Source of the DNA: Spinacia oleracea
Lineage: Eukaryota; Streptophyta; Magnoliopsida; Caryophyllales; Amaranthaceae
Direction: 5' to 3'
DNA: 64,000 nucleotides
Assembly: GCF_020520425.1 (NCBI RefSeq)
Contig: NC_079489.1
Location: forward strand, 16,950,001-17,014,000
Shown here one piece after another: positions 1 to 11,279 of this stretch. The position numbers and the translations under genes were made by a program. A model generated the notes under the pieces. The model searched no databases and was not told the DNA's origin. It saw only the letters and a program-made list of their open reading frames with translations. Numbering within the stretch: the first letter of the stretch is position 1; each line of letters opens with the position of its first letter.

Positions 1-279
1 TAAGCTGTGGATTAATATCATTAATTCCACTTGAACTGAAGCGGCCTCTAGCTAGGCATTCAGCTCACTTGATCTCACTGAATTATTAACTTGTCAATTA
101 ATACTGAACCGCATTTATTAGACTTAACATAGAATGCATACTTGGACCAAGGGCATTATTTCCTTCAATGGCTGCCCTGTTGTTGTTGATTCTGATGATT
201 ATGTGCAGGTAACTGATAATATCACCCTGCAAGTACTATAAAAAAAATAGTAGTAAGGACAAAAAAAAAATACACATAC

Positions 280-1342
280 CTCTCTTTAAAATCATTTATC
301 TCTGTAATATCAGTATTTATATGGAGCCTAGTCACAAATAGGGAACTCGATATTCCAACAACACCTTTAAATGCGTAAGAAAGATAAACGTATAAGAATG
401 CAAAACCCCATCAACTGATAAAATGACATAAGGATTTAATTCAACTCAAATAATATGTATACCATGAAAAGTCTTGATTTTTGCATACTGGATGGCAATA
501 AAAACTTGACAATTTGGATGATTAGATAAGTATTATGTCAATTGATCAACATATTGATTCCACAAAGTGCAACTCAAGAAATTTTTCCTGATATTGACAA
601 CACAACAAAGTTAGTACAAAAATAATAATTGTACTTTCCTTAAAAAACATTAAAAATATACTTACTGCAAATCCTCTAGTTGAATATTGAGCATTTTTTG
701 GGGTTATCATCTCTAATAAATTGATCAGTTGATAATATTCCAGAAAGATATCCAATACAATCTGTTTTTACAAAAAGCCGATATTAACAGTAAATAATAT
801 AAAAAAATAAATATAATGTACCAAAAACTAAGTAGATTTTTATACCGATTAACACACTGTTGTCCAGCTCTTTTAGTGCTTCATAAGACTTAAAATCAAA
901 ACCATCCATAGGAATGGTCGATGCAACCACTTCTACGGCTTGAGCTTGAGTAAACATTCTAAAGTTAATTTTGTATGGATGCATCGTGGGTTTATAGTCT
1001 CCAGCATTCTTTCCAACACCAAAATACGAAATATTGTACGCTTGTCCTTCGAGGAAAACATTCCGCCATTTTGAGATAAAAGATTTTTTAATAGAAGCTT
1101 GAATCTTGCCTCCCTAGTATGCAATAAAAATAAAATAAAAAAAGTAGTTAGCAGCATACTAAAACTTGAATATTAATATCGAGTATAGCACAATATGAAT
1201 CATGTGTTTCACTCGGATTATTGAAGGCAGGAACGTTCCATAGTCGGATAACCCTTGCTTGTATCGTTATGTTTTCTATAGAAGGATTAATAGTGTGTAT
1301 GGGTGTAAAATTGCTGGCCATTTTTTTTTTCTCAGACTTCAC
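280..1342 (-). pseudogene. Decayed RPA70-like / DUF223 OB-fold gene fragment
   Basis: Five minus-strand exon blocks with GT-AG borders can be read: about 1342-1166, 1113-846, 761-666, 587-463 and 364-280. The first opens with MASNFTPI and contains ARVIRLWNVP, typical of plant DUF223/replication protein A 70-kDa subunit B-like proteins, which carry OB folds that bind single-stranded DNA. Block two holds GGKIQASI and block four CTLWNQYVDQL, both recognisable RPA-like strands. Two lesions are visible: a one-base loss near 675-682 shifts the frame at the end of block three, and an in-frame TAA lies at 533-535 in block four. Phases agree across all introns once the shift is allowed for, so this was a real spliced gene. 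Such genes are very numerous in plant genomes and are often spread by Helitrons. The 3' part is absent or outside the window. Confidence 0.7.
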
Positions 1343-3402
1343 GTATATTTGATAGATAGATGCTTGATATTATTGTTTGTTGAGAAGGGAGTATTTATAC
1401 CCGGTTGAATTCTAGGTTACACCCTAATTTGTTGTGATTATTCTGGATTCTTGGGATTACTGGATAAGCAGGGAGTATTTTATTATTTTATAATCTTATA
1501 AAATTTCGTATTTTATAAGTTTTGTACGTAATTTCTGAGATATTTTTGTAATCTTGTTCTATGCTTTCCTATTTTGCAGGGAGTTAGGGAATTATTCAAA
1601 AACTGAACGTGAACTACATAATGTAAAATATGTTTGAATAAAAATACATTATTTGTAGATTATTTTTATAAACAGTTGTACATTATGTAAAATTGTAAAC
1701 CGTAGATTAGTTTTAATTTATTCTTTTCTTTTCTTTTCTATTTTTAAGGGAAGTTCATCAGCTGTTAAACCGTTTTTATCCCCTAAATTTTAGATACTCC
1801 ATTTATTTCTGAACTTTATTTTTGTAACTGATTATTCTACAGGATCTTTTCCACGGTATCTTTTCCAGTTCACACAGGATCTTGTGAATTATTTTTTTCA
1901 CTGGATATTTTCCACGTTTTTAGTATAACAACTAGTATAGTACCCGTGCGATGCACGGTTTTTATAGTCTATACATAAATTTGTATGGAATTTGTTAGGA
2001 AAATATAACTAAATAGAGATTATATATATTCTCCAAATTAAAATTAGTTACTGATAAGTTTATCATTTCTCATTTATCAAACCATTTAAAACAAATAAGA
2101 ATACATATATAAAATTATTTTCATTCTCATTCACCACTTGTGTCAATCATAAAGTTATTGCATCACTCCTTACTTCGATAGTAATACCCACTTAATACTC
2201 GCAAAATCTCTCAATCAACTTTATTACCCGATCTTTTAACACCTACCTACATCATTTACTTTACTAAGGTAAAGATGACTTTTAGGAGAAGCGGGGCCTG
2301 CACACCCGTGCCCGCCTACAACTCTCATACCCATTCCCTCCATCCACGATGGAACGATACCCACCCATCTCAATCCTCGTCCCGAGATGTACAAAATAAA
2401 ATTCACCCCCTCTTCATCACCCCCTCGCGTGTATCTACACCCACCCCAAACCCACACCTAGACTCAACTTTGGTAAAGGAGTTTTTAATTTTACAACTCT
2501 ATTCTAAAGTCTTTGACAATTTGTTTGTCTAATTAGAGTAATTATATTGACTAAATAAACAAAACATTATAATATATAAGTTAGTAGTAAATTTTATTTA
2601 ATATATTCATAATCAATTAAGGATTAGAGACGCAGGCAGGTCCAATTTGAAATTTATTATTGCCCCGTCAACCACACCGTATACATTGTTAACCCCCACC
2701 ACCAACCAAACTTTCCTCCACCCCTGCCCACTTGGAGAGGATCCACGGGGGAATTTTCCAAAAAATCCGCCCCACTAACAATCTGACATCCCTATATTCG
2801 ATAAAAAAAATTCACTTTTTCTTCCAACTAACTTTTAAATATATTAACATAAGTTTATTACGAAGTATTTTAATTGATTGTATTAGCTATAATATTGATA
2901 AAAAATATATATATATTTAAAAGTGACATAGATAATTAAGATTGGGTGAGTGTTCTCAAATCAAATCAATTCAAACTTGCCCCATCACCAAAGTGGGTAC
3001 ATGTTATCCTTATACCCGTCTACCAACAATAAATCTATATTTGTTAGTCAACATTGGTCAACATTAGCAATCATCTACGATTATCTTTGTCGTAAGCCCA
3101 ATCTAATATCGAAACGCGCGCCATCATCAATTGTGATGCACCATTTACGTATATACATTTAATTTTGCACAAATTTTTAATGTGACATTGCAATCATTTA
3201 CATTAAGATATAAAAAATATTTTTTTATTGAAAACATATTAATCATCTAAATCTTATGATTTTGGAAATAATTGATTACGATTAGTCAAAATTTCAATCA
3301 ATATGCCCTTAAGACTTTAATAATATGAGCGGATAAATTATTATCCGTGCTTCGTACAAAGTATTACGATAATGAGAATGTGGAAAAAATTTATTTTTGA
3401 TA

Positions 3403-4031
3403 TCTATACTAATATATTAAAAGGCGTTGTGGAAAATATATATGTGTCACATAGTACTCTCCTCACGCCACATCATCCACTTACCAAGTATTATGTAATG
3501 GACAACCAAAAATCAATGCGATGAGGTTCGAACACCAGACCTTAAGTGTGGATGATATTTCTCATTACCATCTTAACCAACCATCAATTGTGGTTTATCT
3601 CTTCACATTAATTTATAAATAAATGTTCACATGAAGTCTAAAACAAATAAATTTTTATGTGACTTTTTAACGTCTATGGACTATTTTGAAAAGAAAAAAA
3701 ATTAAAGCATTATGACAACCATGAAGAAAAATAATGTCTTAATTCTCATAAGAATCAACTATAGGATTGGCTTACACAGCTACATATATATATCTAATTT
3801 GGTGTTTATTAATTTGACGCACTTAGTTCCACGAGAAAATAAATTATACAAATTGTAAGATGATATGATTGAAAACTTATTTGCCATGATAAATGACTTA
3901 GCATGTCTGTGTTTGACGAACTTAACGGATATTAGAATACAAGTATTTTGGTCAAGTATTGAGCTCAAGAAAAATCTAAAACTTTAGTTATTCAATGTAG
4001 CAACCGGGGCATCGCCTGGGCCACACACTAG
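3403..4031 (+). mobile_element. Non-autonomous Helitron, 629 bp
   Basis: Starts TCTATACTAATATA and ends CACACACTAG. The flanking bases are A on the left (3402) and T on the right (4032), the A^T target expected of Helitrons, which make no target duplication. A short GC-rich hairpin (GGGGCATCGCCT) lies a few bases before the CTAG end. It contains a tRNA-like module on its minus strand and no coding sequence. Confidence 0.55.
3521..3586 (-). repeat. tRNA-like A-box/B-box module inside the Helitron
   Basis: On the minus strand a GGTTAAGATGGTAATGAG stretch resembles an internal pol III A box, and GTGTTCGAACCTC about 45 bases later resembles a B box. No cloverleaf with an acceptor stem is evident. 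It may be a SINE head or a tRNA fossil carried by the element. Confidence 0.35.
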
Positions 4032-4427
4032 TTTAAGATTAAGTATAGGCCAGAGCTCGTCATAAAAAAGTACGTGGCTAGGGGTCTCATTTTGTTAGTT
4101 AACATCGGGCTTATAAAATGTTTGAAACAACCTTGTTAAATATATTAAATCAAGAGTTATCATTTGTTATGCATATCCTGATTTATTATATGACACAAAT
4201 TCTTAAAAAGTTGATAGTATTATAATAATTTTATTGATAGTACATGTTCAACTATTATAAGATTTTCTATGTCGAACGGTTATCATAAATTTCATGCAAA
4301 GATTTTTCTTTGGATTACAAATAATAAACGATCAAAGGTAAACGTTCATTATACCATTATTCACATCCATTATACGTAGTATGACATAATTTATAAACAA
4401 AACATGATACTCAATTATTTATGTTAT

Positions 4428-4483
4428 AAGAGAGGAAAATCAAAGAGTGACGTTTTTCATCACCACGTTGATTTACCTCTCTT
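4428..4483. repeat. Helitron-associated hairpin 1
   Basis: Inverted repeat with arms AAGAGAGGAAAATCAA and TTGATTTACCTCTCTT around a GAGTGACG...TCATCAC core. It matches the hairpin at 5737-5795 in arrangement. Confidence 0.6.
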
Positions 4484-5736
4484 TTATTATAATATATGGA
4501 GTACTCCTTCTGTTCTCGAATATTAGTCCTATCTGGAATCTTGTAACTATTCACAATTGAAGAAAATATTATAATTTATTTCCAATACGTATTTCAAAAC
4601 ATATTTATGTGAGATTTTATTTTAATGTTTGGTTTAAAAATATCAAAATTTAATACTTTTTTAACATACGTATTTGCAGATATTTACGTTCAAATATTGA
4701 GTTGAAACGTGTGAAAAAAATCAAAAGATGAGTAATATTTAAAAACAGAGGGGGTATATAGATATATATTTATATTAAGAAATTTATTGACATAAGTAAA
4801 TAAGTACTTTGTAGTATGATCGATTATTACCATAAGTAATTAGAAGATTTTAGGAAAAATATATATGAATTATATTAATTATTACGCAATAGAGTGGTAG
4901 ATAGATTAGATTACGCAAGTTTTACTCATGTTTAAGAAAATTATATAATTACTATCAACGACGGTGATAATTGTTGAAATTAGTTGCTAAATATACTACA
5001 TATAAAACAGTAGAATAATTGGCGGTTATATTTATCGAATTTAGTTGTTTAAATATTATAGAGTACTATAGTAATTTTTTTATACACTCTTATAATCTTA
5101 TTCAAACTTGATTGATTCTCTTATTTATTTGTATTTTAATTATGTAAGTATAAATCAGTAGACTGCTCTTAAATTTTTATAAAAATACTACTATGTACTC
5201 TATATAATGGATTAATTATTCGTAGTATATATAATGTTTATTACATTATAATAAAATAAACACCATGAGTGACACGTGTCATTTCTTTGTGCAAATTTTC
5301 CCACAAACTTACAAATTTGTCTATAAAATGTTCGTAATATATAATTAGGAAATGGTTATTAATTAAATTATTAAATCAAGAGTGTATACTTTTGTAAGAT
5401 AAAAAGCTCACGATTTTTTAATGGTGCTAGAAATTAAAACATTAGTAGATACATAGTACATGCCTAAGTAAAATGTCAATATATATTTAAAAAATTTAAG
5501 TTATCGAGATTTTATATCGTTGGCTAAATGTCTAAACAATAGTAATGTTTCCTTTTATAAAAAAAATCTTAAATTGGTTATATTTATTATGAAAGTATAG
5601 AAAATATAATTTACACAAAATTTCCCATATATAGAGTGCTTTTTTTAAAGGAAATATAGAATCAAATATTCTTATGAGGTGAAAGTTAACAAAAATAATT
5701 ATAAAATGTTTTATTTTTTATAATTTTTTTGTATGT

Positions 5737-5795
5737 AAAAGAGAGGCCAATCAATGAGTGACATTTGTCATCACTACATTGATTTCCTCTCTTTT
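5737..5795. repeat. Helitron-associated hairpin 2
   Basis: Arms of about 20 bases (AAAAGAGAGG...CAATG and CATTGATTTCCTCTCTTTT) enclose AGTGACATTTGTCATCACT. It is followed by the AT-rich stretch that reads as a Helitron 5' start on the minus strand. Confidence 0.6.
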
Positions 5796-6111
5796 AGTAT
5801 AATAATATATAGATAGATATTAGGATACCAGTTAAATAAATTTTTATTATTCCATTTCACACGTTTGTTTTTTTTCCACGGGATTTCAGGGGATTTTTTT
5901 TATTTTATTTATTCCATTTCACACGTTATTCCAATCCACAGGATCATTTATTTGAAGTTGTTATTGAACCCGATCACTGTTATCATAATATTTCATACGT
6001 TTTTTTTAAACTTTTTCTATTATTATCAATTATTTAAAATTTTATGGAAAACAAAATAATTTATTTTTAAATAGTTAAAAAGTAATTTAAAAAAGAAAAA
6101 TAATAAGGATT

Positions 6112-6142
6112 CACCAGGAGATGACACGTGTCATTCCTGGTG
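6112..6142. repeat. Near-perfect 31-bp palindrome
   Basis: CACCAGGA and TCCTGGTG arms enclose GATGACACGTGTCATT. It sits next to TCTATCTATA on the minus strand, so it is probably the 5' hairpin of another Helitron copy. The GACACGTGTCAT core recurs near 5267. Confidence 0.55.
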
Positions 6143-6674
6143 TCTCTTTATCTATATAGTTATAGATAGATTAGATTAGATTTTATAAATAAAATTGTCA
6201 AATAATAATTCTAGAATATCAATTTTGACATGCATATAAAAATCTTTGATATTCTATCACGTAGGATAACTATCATGGTTTATGTGGCGCATAATTAATT
6301 ACTAGACTATTTCAATTTGTTAAACCAAACACCTTCAAGTCTTCAACCCAAGTTTATCCGGAATTGCTAGAAACTTTACCCCAACATAATCTTTTAAAAA
6401 AACCTACTTCATGCAGAATTCTCCCAAAAACAAACCACTAATTAAACATAATCTAATAAAACTCTAATATCCAAATTGTATTATGTTCTTCGGAAACTTT
6501 TGTGTGAGACCGCCTTACAGGAAAGACCGCCTTGTTGGCAGTCTTGCTGGCAGCCATGTTGGCGCATGTGCTGACGTCATGCTGACGTCAGCATGTAATT
6601 TTTTTTAAAAAAAAAAAAATTTCAAAAAATTTTTTAAATTTTTTTTTTTCGATTTTTTTTTTTTGATTTTTTTT

Positions 6675-7345
6675 CCAGGTTTAACTAATTGGACTTCAGG
6701 CTTAACTAATTGGACTTTAAGCTTAACTAATTGGACTTCAAGCTTAACTAATTTGATTTCAGGCTTAAATTTTATTTTATTTTTTCGAAATTAAAATTTT
6801 TAAATTTTTTGGGTACTAACTAAACTAGTGTAAAACATAACTAAAAGAAATAAAATCATAACAAATTGAATAACAAAATAGTTAAGGTATAAAAACAAAT
6901 AGTTAAACTTATGAGTCGAATAGTTATTAATTTAAAACAAACTTATTATTAACTAAAACTCATAAAATATTAACTAATTAGTTGCAATGCTTAACTAATT
7001 GATTTCATTGCTTAACTAATTGGTTTCAGTGCTTAACTAATTGGTTTCGTTGTATAACTAATTAGTTTCATTGCTTAACTAATTGAATCTCAAACTTAAC
7101 TAATTAGTTTCAGTGGTTAACTTAATTAAATCCAGTGTATAACTAATTGCTTCCAGTGCTTCACTAATTGGTTTCAGTGCTTCACTAATTGGTTTCAATG
7201 CTTCACTAATTGCTTGCATTGTTTAACTAATATGTTACATTGCTTAACTAATTTATTACATTGCTTAACTAATTGATTCCGAAACTTAACTTAATAGTTT
7301 AATTTTTTAACTAATTGATTCAATTGCTTAACTAATTAGTTTCAA
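6675..7345. repeat. Minisatellite of ~21-24 bp units inside the MULE
   Basis: Many degenerate copies of CTTAACTAATTGGTTTCAGTG follow one another (first as GGCTTAACTAATTGGACTTC units). From about 7370 to 7830 the pattern degrades into shorter AACTAAAACTCAAAA-type repeats. There is no coding potential. Confidence 0.75.
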
Positions 7346-7859
7346 TGCTTAAAATTTTATATCTTAACTAAAACTCTGAAATTCGTTATCTAAAACTCAA
7401 AAATACATAACTAAAACTCAAAAAATCTTAACTAAAACCAAGAAAATTGTAAGTAAAGCCCTGAATTGAAACTAAAATATACGTAACTAAAACTCAAAAA
7501 ACTTTCACTAAAACCAAGAAAATCGTAACTAAAACTGATAAATTCATAACTAAAACATAGAAAATCAGAAATTTTAAATTAAACTCGAAAATTCGTAACT
7601 AAAATTAGAAAATATTAACTAAATTTCAGAAAATCTTAACTAAAACTCAGAAATTTAATCTTAACTAAAAGATGATAATTCTTAACTAAAATGAAATAAT
7701 TCTTAACTAAAACAACAATATTCGTAACTAAAACAAAATCAATTATAACTAAAAGAAGCATTCGAATCGAAATTAACTAATTCTTAACTAAACCATCAAC
7801 ATTCTTAACTAAAAGAACCATATTCTTAACTGAAACAAAAGACCTAAAACTAATTAAAT

Positions 7860-8830
7860 AACAGCAATCAATTGCTCATTCGCGACACCGCAAGTCTTAG
7901 CAGCCACCGCAAGGCTTCCATTCTGCATCAATTAGTCCGACTACCACACCAACAACATGAACAACACTGAGCACCAGCAAGTCCCGAGCACCGCAACTTC
8001 CAGCACCAGGGTGGCGGCTGTAGCCTCCACGGCAACCACCAGAAGCAACCACCAGCGGCAAATCCTCCTCCTGTCAGAAATTCAAAAATAGAAAAAACCT
8101 AAATCAAAAGAGGAAATTAGAAAAACCTAAACAATTCAATCGAAACGAAACATAAACCTAATCAAAACAAAAACAAAATCGCATACATAAAAATCAAAAT
8201 CCAAAAAATCCGGCAACATGATAATTTCAGATAAATAAAATTAAAATCTACAGATTGTAGAAAATCAAACCTGTTTCCTTCGCCATTTATCATCATAATC
8301 GACTTCTACCTTCTTCTCTTTCCTTCGTCGTTCTACTCCTTCTCGAATCTTGATGGCGGCGACGAGATCAAAAATCAGTATGGCCGCGGCGGATCTTGCG
8401 GTGGCCTAAAACCTAAAATCATTGAAGCCGCAGCTTTGCGAGGAGGTGACCCGCGCAATGCCTCTAACACCCGCGGCTCAACCCGTGCAACGCCACCAAC
8501 GCCAACGCGGAAGGCGACGACGGCAAGGACGGACACTTCTCCTTCATCTCTTTCCTTCGCCGCGCAGCTCCTTGCTTCCCTATCCCGTCGGCCACCGACT
8601 TCTTACGGCAAGAGAGCGGCTCTCCTCCTTCTTTTGATTCCTTCATCGCTATTCTCTATCATTTCGCGCTACTCGCCGGCCACCGTAATATCTCCGCTGG
8701 AAAGTGGAGGAGCTCCGCCGCCTGCTTCGTCATTTCCGTCATCAATTTTGATGAGAGTATGGCGGCGTTTAAGGAGAGAGACAGAGAGATTTGGAGGAGA
8801 GAGAAAGAAATTAGGGTTTTGAAATGAAAA
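7860..8830 (-). other. GC-rich segment in the MULE, possible captured gene 5' region
   Basis: Base composition changes sharply from the AT-rich repeat to GC-rich sequence. On the minus strand, from about 8822, it reads like a plant 5' leader (CAAAACCCTAATTTC, CT-rich), then a short open stretch that soon meets stops. This resembles a Pack-MULE capture, but no protein family is recognised and the reading frames on both strands are short. Confidence 0.3.
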
Positions 8831-9022
8831 TGGGAAGAAAATGGGTATTTATATTTTCATAAAAAAAAAGTTTATAGTTCTGCCACGTCAGATTTTACGT
8901 GGCATGTTAGGTTGCCATCAAGGCGGTCTTTTTCGTAAGACCGCCTTATACAAAAGTTTGTATATGTTCTTATCCAAATTATATAATCCTTATCCTAATC
9001 TGTATCTTAGGCCATCTAAACC

Positions 9023-9030
9023 TATAAATA
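9023..9030 (+). promoter_or_regulatory. Probable TATA box of the cupin gene
   Basis: TATAAATA lies 105 bases upstream of the cupin ATG and 60 bases downstream of the MULE's right end, so the upstream promoter has been separated from this core by the insertion. Confidence 0.55.
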
Positions 9031-9134
9031 CACCCCTAATCACTCCCATATCTTACGTACCAATTCATTGAGTAAATTGTTCTCAAAGAAAATTAAAGGC
9101 TTTAATATTTTTGTTAATCCAAAAATAAAAAAGA

Positions 9135-10922
9135 ATGGAGCTTGATTTGTCACCAAAGTTGTCAAAGAAGATCTATGGAGGTGAAGGTGGTTCGTACTAC
9201 GCATGGTCTCCCTCGGAACTCCCCATGCTTAAAGAAGGCGACATTGCTGCTGCTAAGCTTTCTCTTAACAAGTTCGGCTTTGCCCTTCCTCGTTACTCCG
9301 ATTCCTCTAAAGTTGCTTATGTTCTTCAAGGTAAAATTAAATACTCATGCATCTTAAACTTTATTTTATTCACTTATTTATTTATTAGATGATCGATGAT
9401 ATTCATGGTTATATATATTGGTTAAGTATTTGGATGTGCGGTGTTCGTAATTTACTCGATATATTGTTACAACGAAGGTTAATTGTAAATATTTACTTAT
9501 ACTCCGTAGTATGTTAATTAGTTTTGAACAATATAAATTATTATGTTTTTATTATTATTCAATGTTAGTATAGATATGATCGATTGTAATACTACGTACA
9601 AATGTACAATGATTGATAGATTGGACGATTAGTACTCGTATAGTTTTGTTGAATTGAAGAATATATATAGGGCCGGTCATACGGAGTATATTACATCTTG
9701 AATTCGTTACCAATATCATTGCATAATTGTTGTTGTATTGTTCATGTTTTTACTCCATATATATTACTCCGTAATTATTAATGGAATGCTAAAGTATGTC
9801 ATTATTTACATATTGTTATATCAATTACAAACTTTTATATAAGACGGTCTTACCCAAATAACCACCTTGGCGTGTGATTCAAAGCGTTAAATTTATGTGA
9901 AATACTATTTACATATATATCTAGTACTACGTTTGATTCATGCTAAATATTAAGTATTGACATGATTTTTTTAATATTTATCAGGTGAAGGAGTAGCTGG
10001 AATTGTCCTTCCCGAGCAAGAGGAGAAAGTGATTGCAATCAAGAAAGGAGACGCCATTGCCCTCCCTTTTGGTGTAGTAACCTGGTGGTACAACAAGGAG
10101 GACACTGAACTAACCGTCCTCTTCTTAGGTGAAACCTCTAAAGCTCACAAACACGGCGAATTCACCGACTTTAACCTCACAGGACCAAACGGAATCTTCA
10201 CCGGATTCACAACCGAGTTTGTAAGCAGAGCATGGGACTTACCTGAACAAGTAGTCAAAACCCTAGTCAACAACCAATCCTCAAACGGAATAGTCAAGCT
10301 TAATGAATCCAACAAAATGCCTGAACCAAACAAGGAACACCGCAATGGAATGGCATTGAACTGTGAAGAAGCACCTTTAGATGTTGACATTAAGAATGGA
10401 GCTTAATGGGAAAGCTATGTGCTCTCCTGGATTCTCGTGTGACTCGGCACTTCAAGTGACTTATATTGTTAGAGGAAGTGGTCGTGTTCAAGTTGTTGGA
10501 GTTGATGGTAAGAGGGTGTTGGAAACAACTATTAAGGCTGGAAATCTGTTTATAGTGCCTAGATTCTTTGTGGTTTCTAAGATTGCTAATGATGAAGGTT
10601 TGGAGTGGTTTTCTATCATCTCTACCCCTAAGTAAGCACTAAGCACCTTCTTTCTTCTTCTTTTTTTATATTTATTGTGTTATATAATTTTATTTATTGT
10701 GTTATATAATTTTGATTAATGTGATGTGAAATACTAATACATTGACTTAATTTGTGTGGTGTTTGCAGTCCTGTTTTCACACACTTAGCCGGGAAGACTT
10801 CGGTGTGGAAGGCGCTATCGCCACAAGTGCTGGAAGCAGCCTTCAATGTGCCAACGGAAATTGAGCAGCATTTTCGCTCAAAGAGGACTTCCGATGAAAT
10901 CTTCTTCCCTCCTTCAAATTAA
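9135..10922 (+). pseudogene. Two-domain cupin, 11S-globulin/glutelin type-D 1-like, frame broken
   Basis: Exon 1 (9135-9330) starts MELDLSPKLSKK and exon 2 starts at 9985 after a TATCAG acceptor, giving the first cupin barrel (AYVLQGEGVAGIVLP, KKGDAIALPFGVVTWWYN). Exon 3 (about 10769-10922) encodes NPVFTHLAGKTSVWKAL and ends FFPPSN-stop. Plant members are non-storage relatives of 11S seed globulins, cytosolic or vacuolar, of uncertain function. The break is in exon 2. After a DVDIKNG segment the frame reaches TAA at 10404-10406, and the second barrel resumes in another frame with AMCSPGFSCDSALQVTYIV. Compared with the family, roughly 25-30 residues joining the barrels are missing, consistent with a small out-of-frame deletion at about 10395. 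Without correction the product would be about 206 residues, with only the first barrel. An assembly error is the main alternative. Confidence 0.75.
9830..9873. repeat. Solo MULE-type terminal repeat in cupin intron 1
   Basis: ACTTTTATATAAGACGGTC followed by TTACCCAAATAACCACCTTGG closely resembles the terminal repeat of the MULE at 6491-8962. No partner end is seen nearby, so it is a remnant or part of an unrecognised small element in the intron (9331-9984). Confidence 0.45.
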
Positions 10923-11279
10923 GAATACACTTAATTACTCACAAGAATTTTACTTGTGTTTAGACTGCTACAATAAGCGATTTTCTCGCATAGTAGGATA
11001 AGTTAAAGAATTTTATTTTATTTTTCGATTTTTCAATGTTAATAGAATAAACAATTTCTTTTTTTTGACATTGGATAAAAATACAAGGAAACAAAAACCT
11101 AATTAATCATAGAATAAACAATTTCCTGGCATAATGGGATATATACTTTTGATTTTAATTAATTTCCGGATGTTCAATGAGAATTTATAGGCGGTGTTTC
11201 ATAGAACGGATCTTTCTGTAGATTTTACCTCCCCATCTCATCCAATTAATCATATTAATTGCCATTATATCAACATGAT
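10923..11279. other. Cupin 3' flank
   Basis: AT-rich 3' untranslated and intergenic DNA between the cupin stop and the left LTR of the copia element. No gene or clear repeat is seen. Confidence 0.4.

Larger units (their letters stand above)
1932..5817 (-). mobile_element. Helitron-like composite, minus orientation
   Basis: On the minus strand the low-coordinate end reads as a Helitron 3' terminus: a GTGCATCGCAC hairpin, about ten bases, then CTAG at 1935-1932 followed by T. Candidate 5' termini (TCTATCTATA...) on the same strand lie near 5817 and 6170, each just upstream of an AAAGAGAGG or AAAGAGACACC hairpin. No Rep/helicase coding sequence is visible, so the parts are non-autonomous and probably nested. 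Which 5' end pairs with the 3' end cannot be settled by eye. The span is AT-rich and otherwise shows no gene. Confidence 0.4.
6491..8962. mobile_element. Non-autonomous MULE (Mutator-like), 2.47 kb
   Basis: The termini are long inverted repeats. The left reads CTTTTGTGTGAGACCGCC... from about 6496, and the right, read on the minus strand, CTTTTGTATAAGGCGGTC... . Both continue through AAAGACCGCCTTG. A perfect 9-bp direct repeat TATGTTCTT flanks the element (6482-6490 and 8963-8971), the target-site length of Mutator-like elements. No MURA transposase is present. The interior has a 5' palindromic TGACGTCA segment, a long minisatellite of CTTAACTAATTGG units, an AACTAAAA-rich stretch, and a GC-rich right third that resembles a captured gene 5' region. 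Its right end is about 60 bp upstream of the cupin TATA box. Confidence 0.8.

Noticed and set aside
139-209. Possible plus-strand exon ending in CAG|GTAACT
   Set aside because: Only about 24 codons, no neighbour exon, and it may instead be part of the decayed minus-strand gene.
8422-8822. Overlapping plus-strand open frames in the MULE's GC-rich right third
   Set aside because: Frames in several phases reflect GC composition; no domain. The minus-strand reading looks more gene-like but also meets stops.
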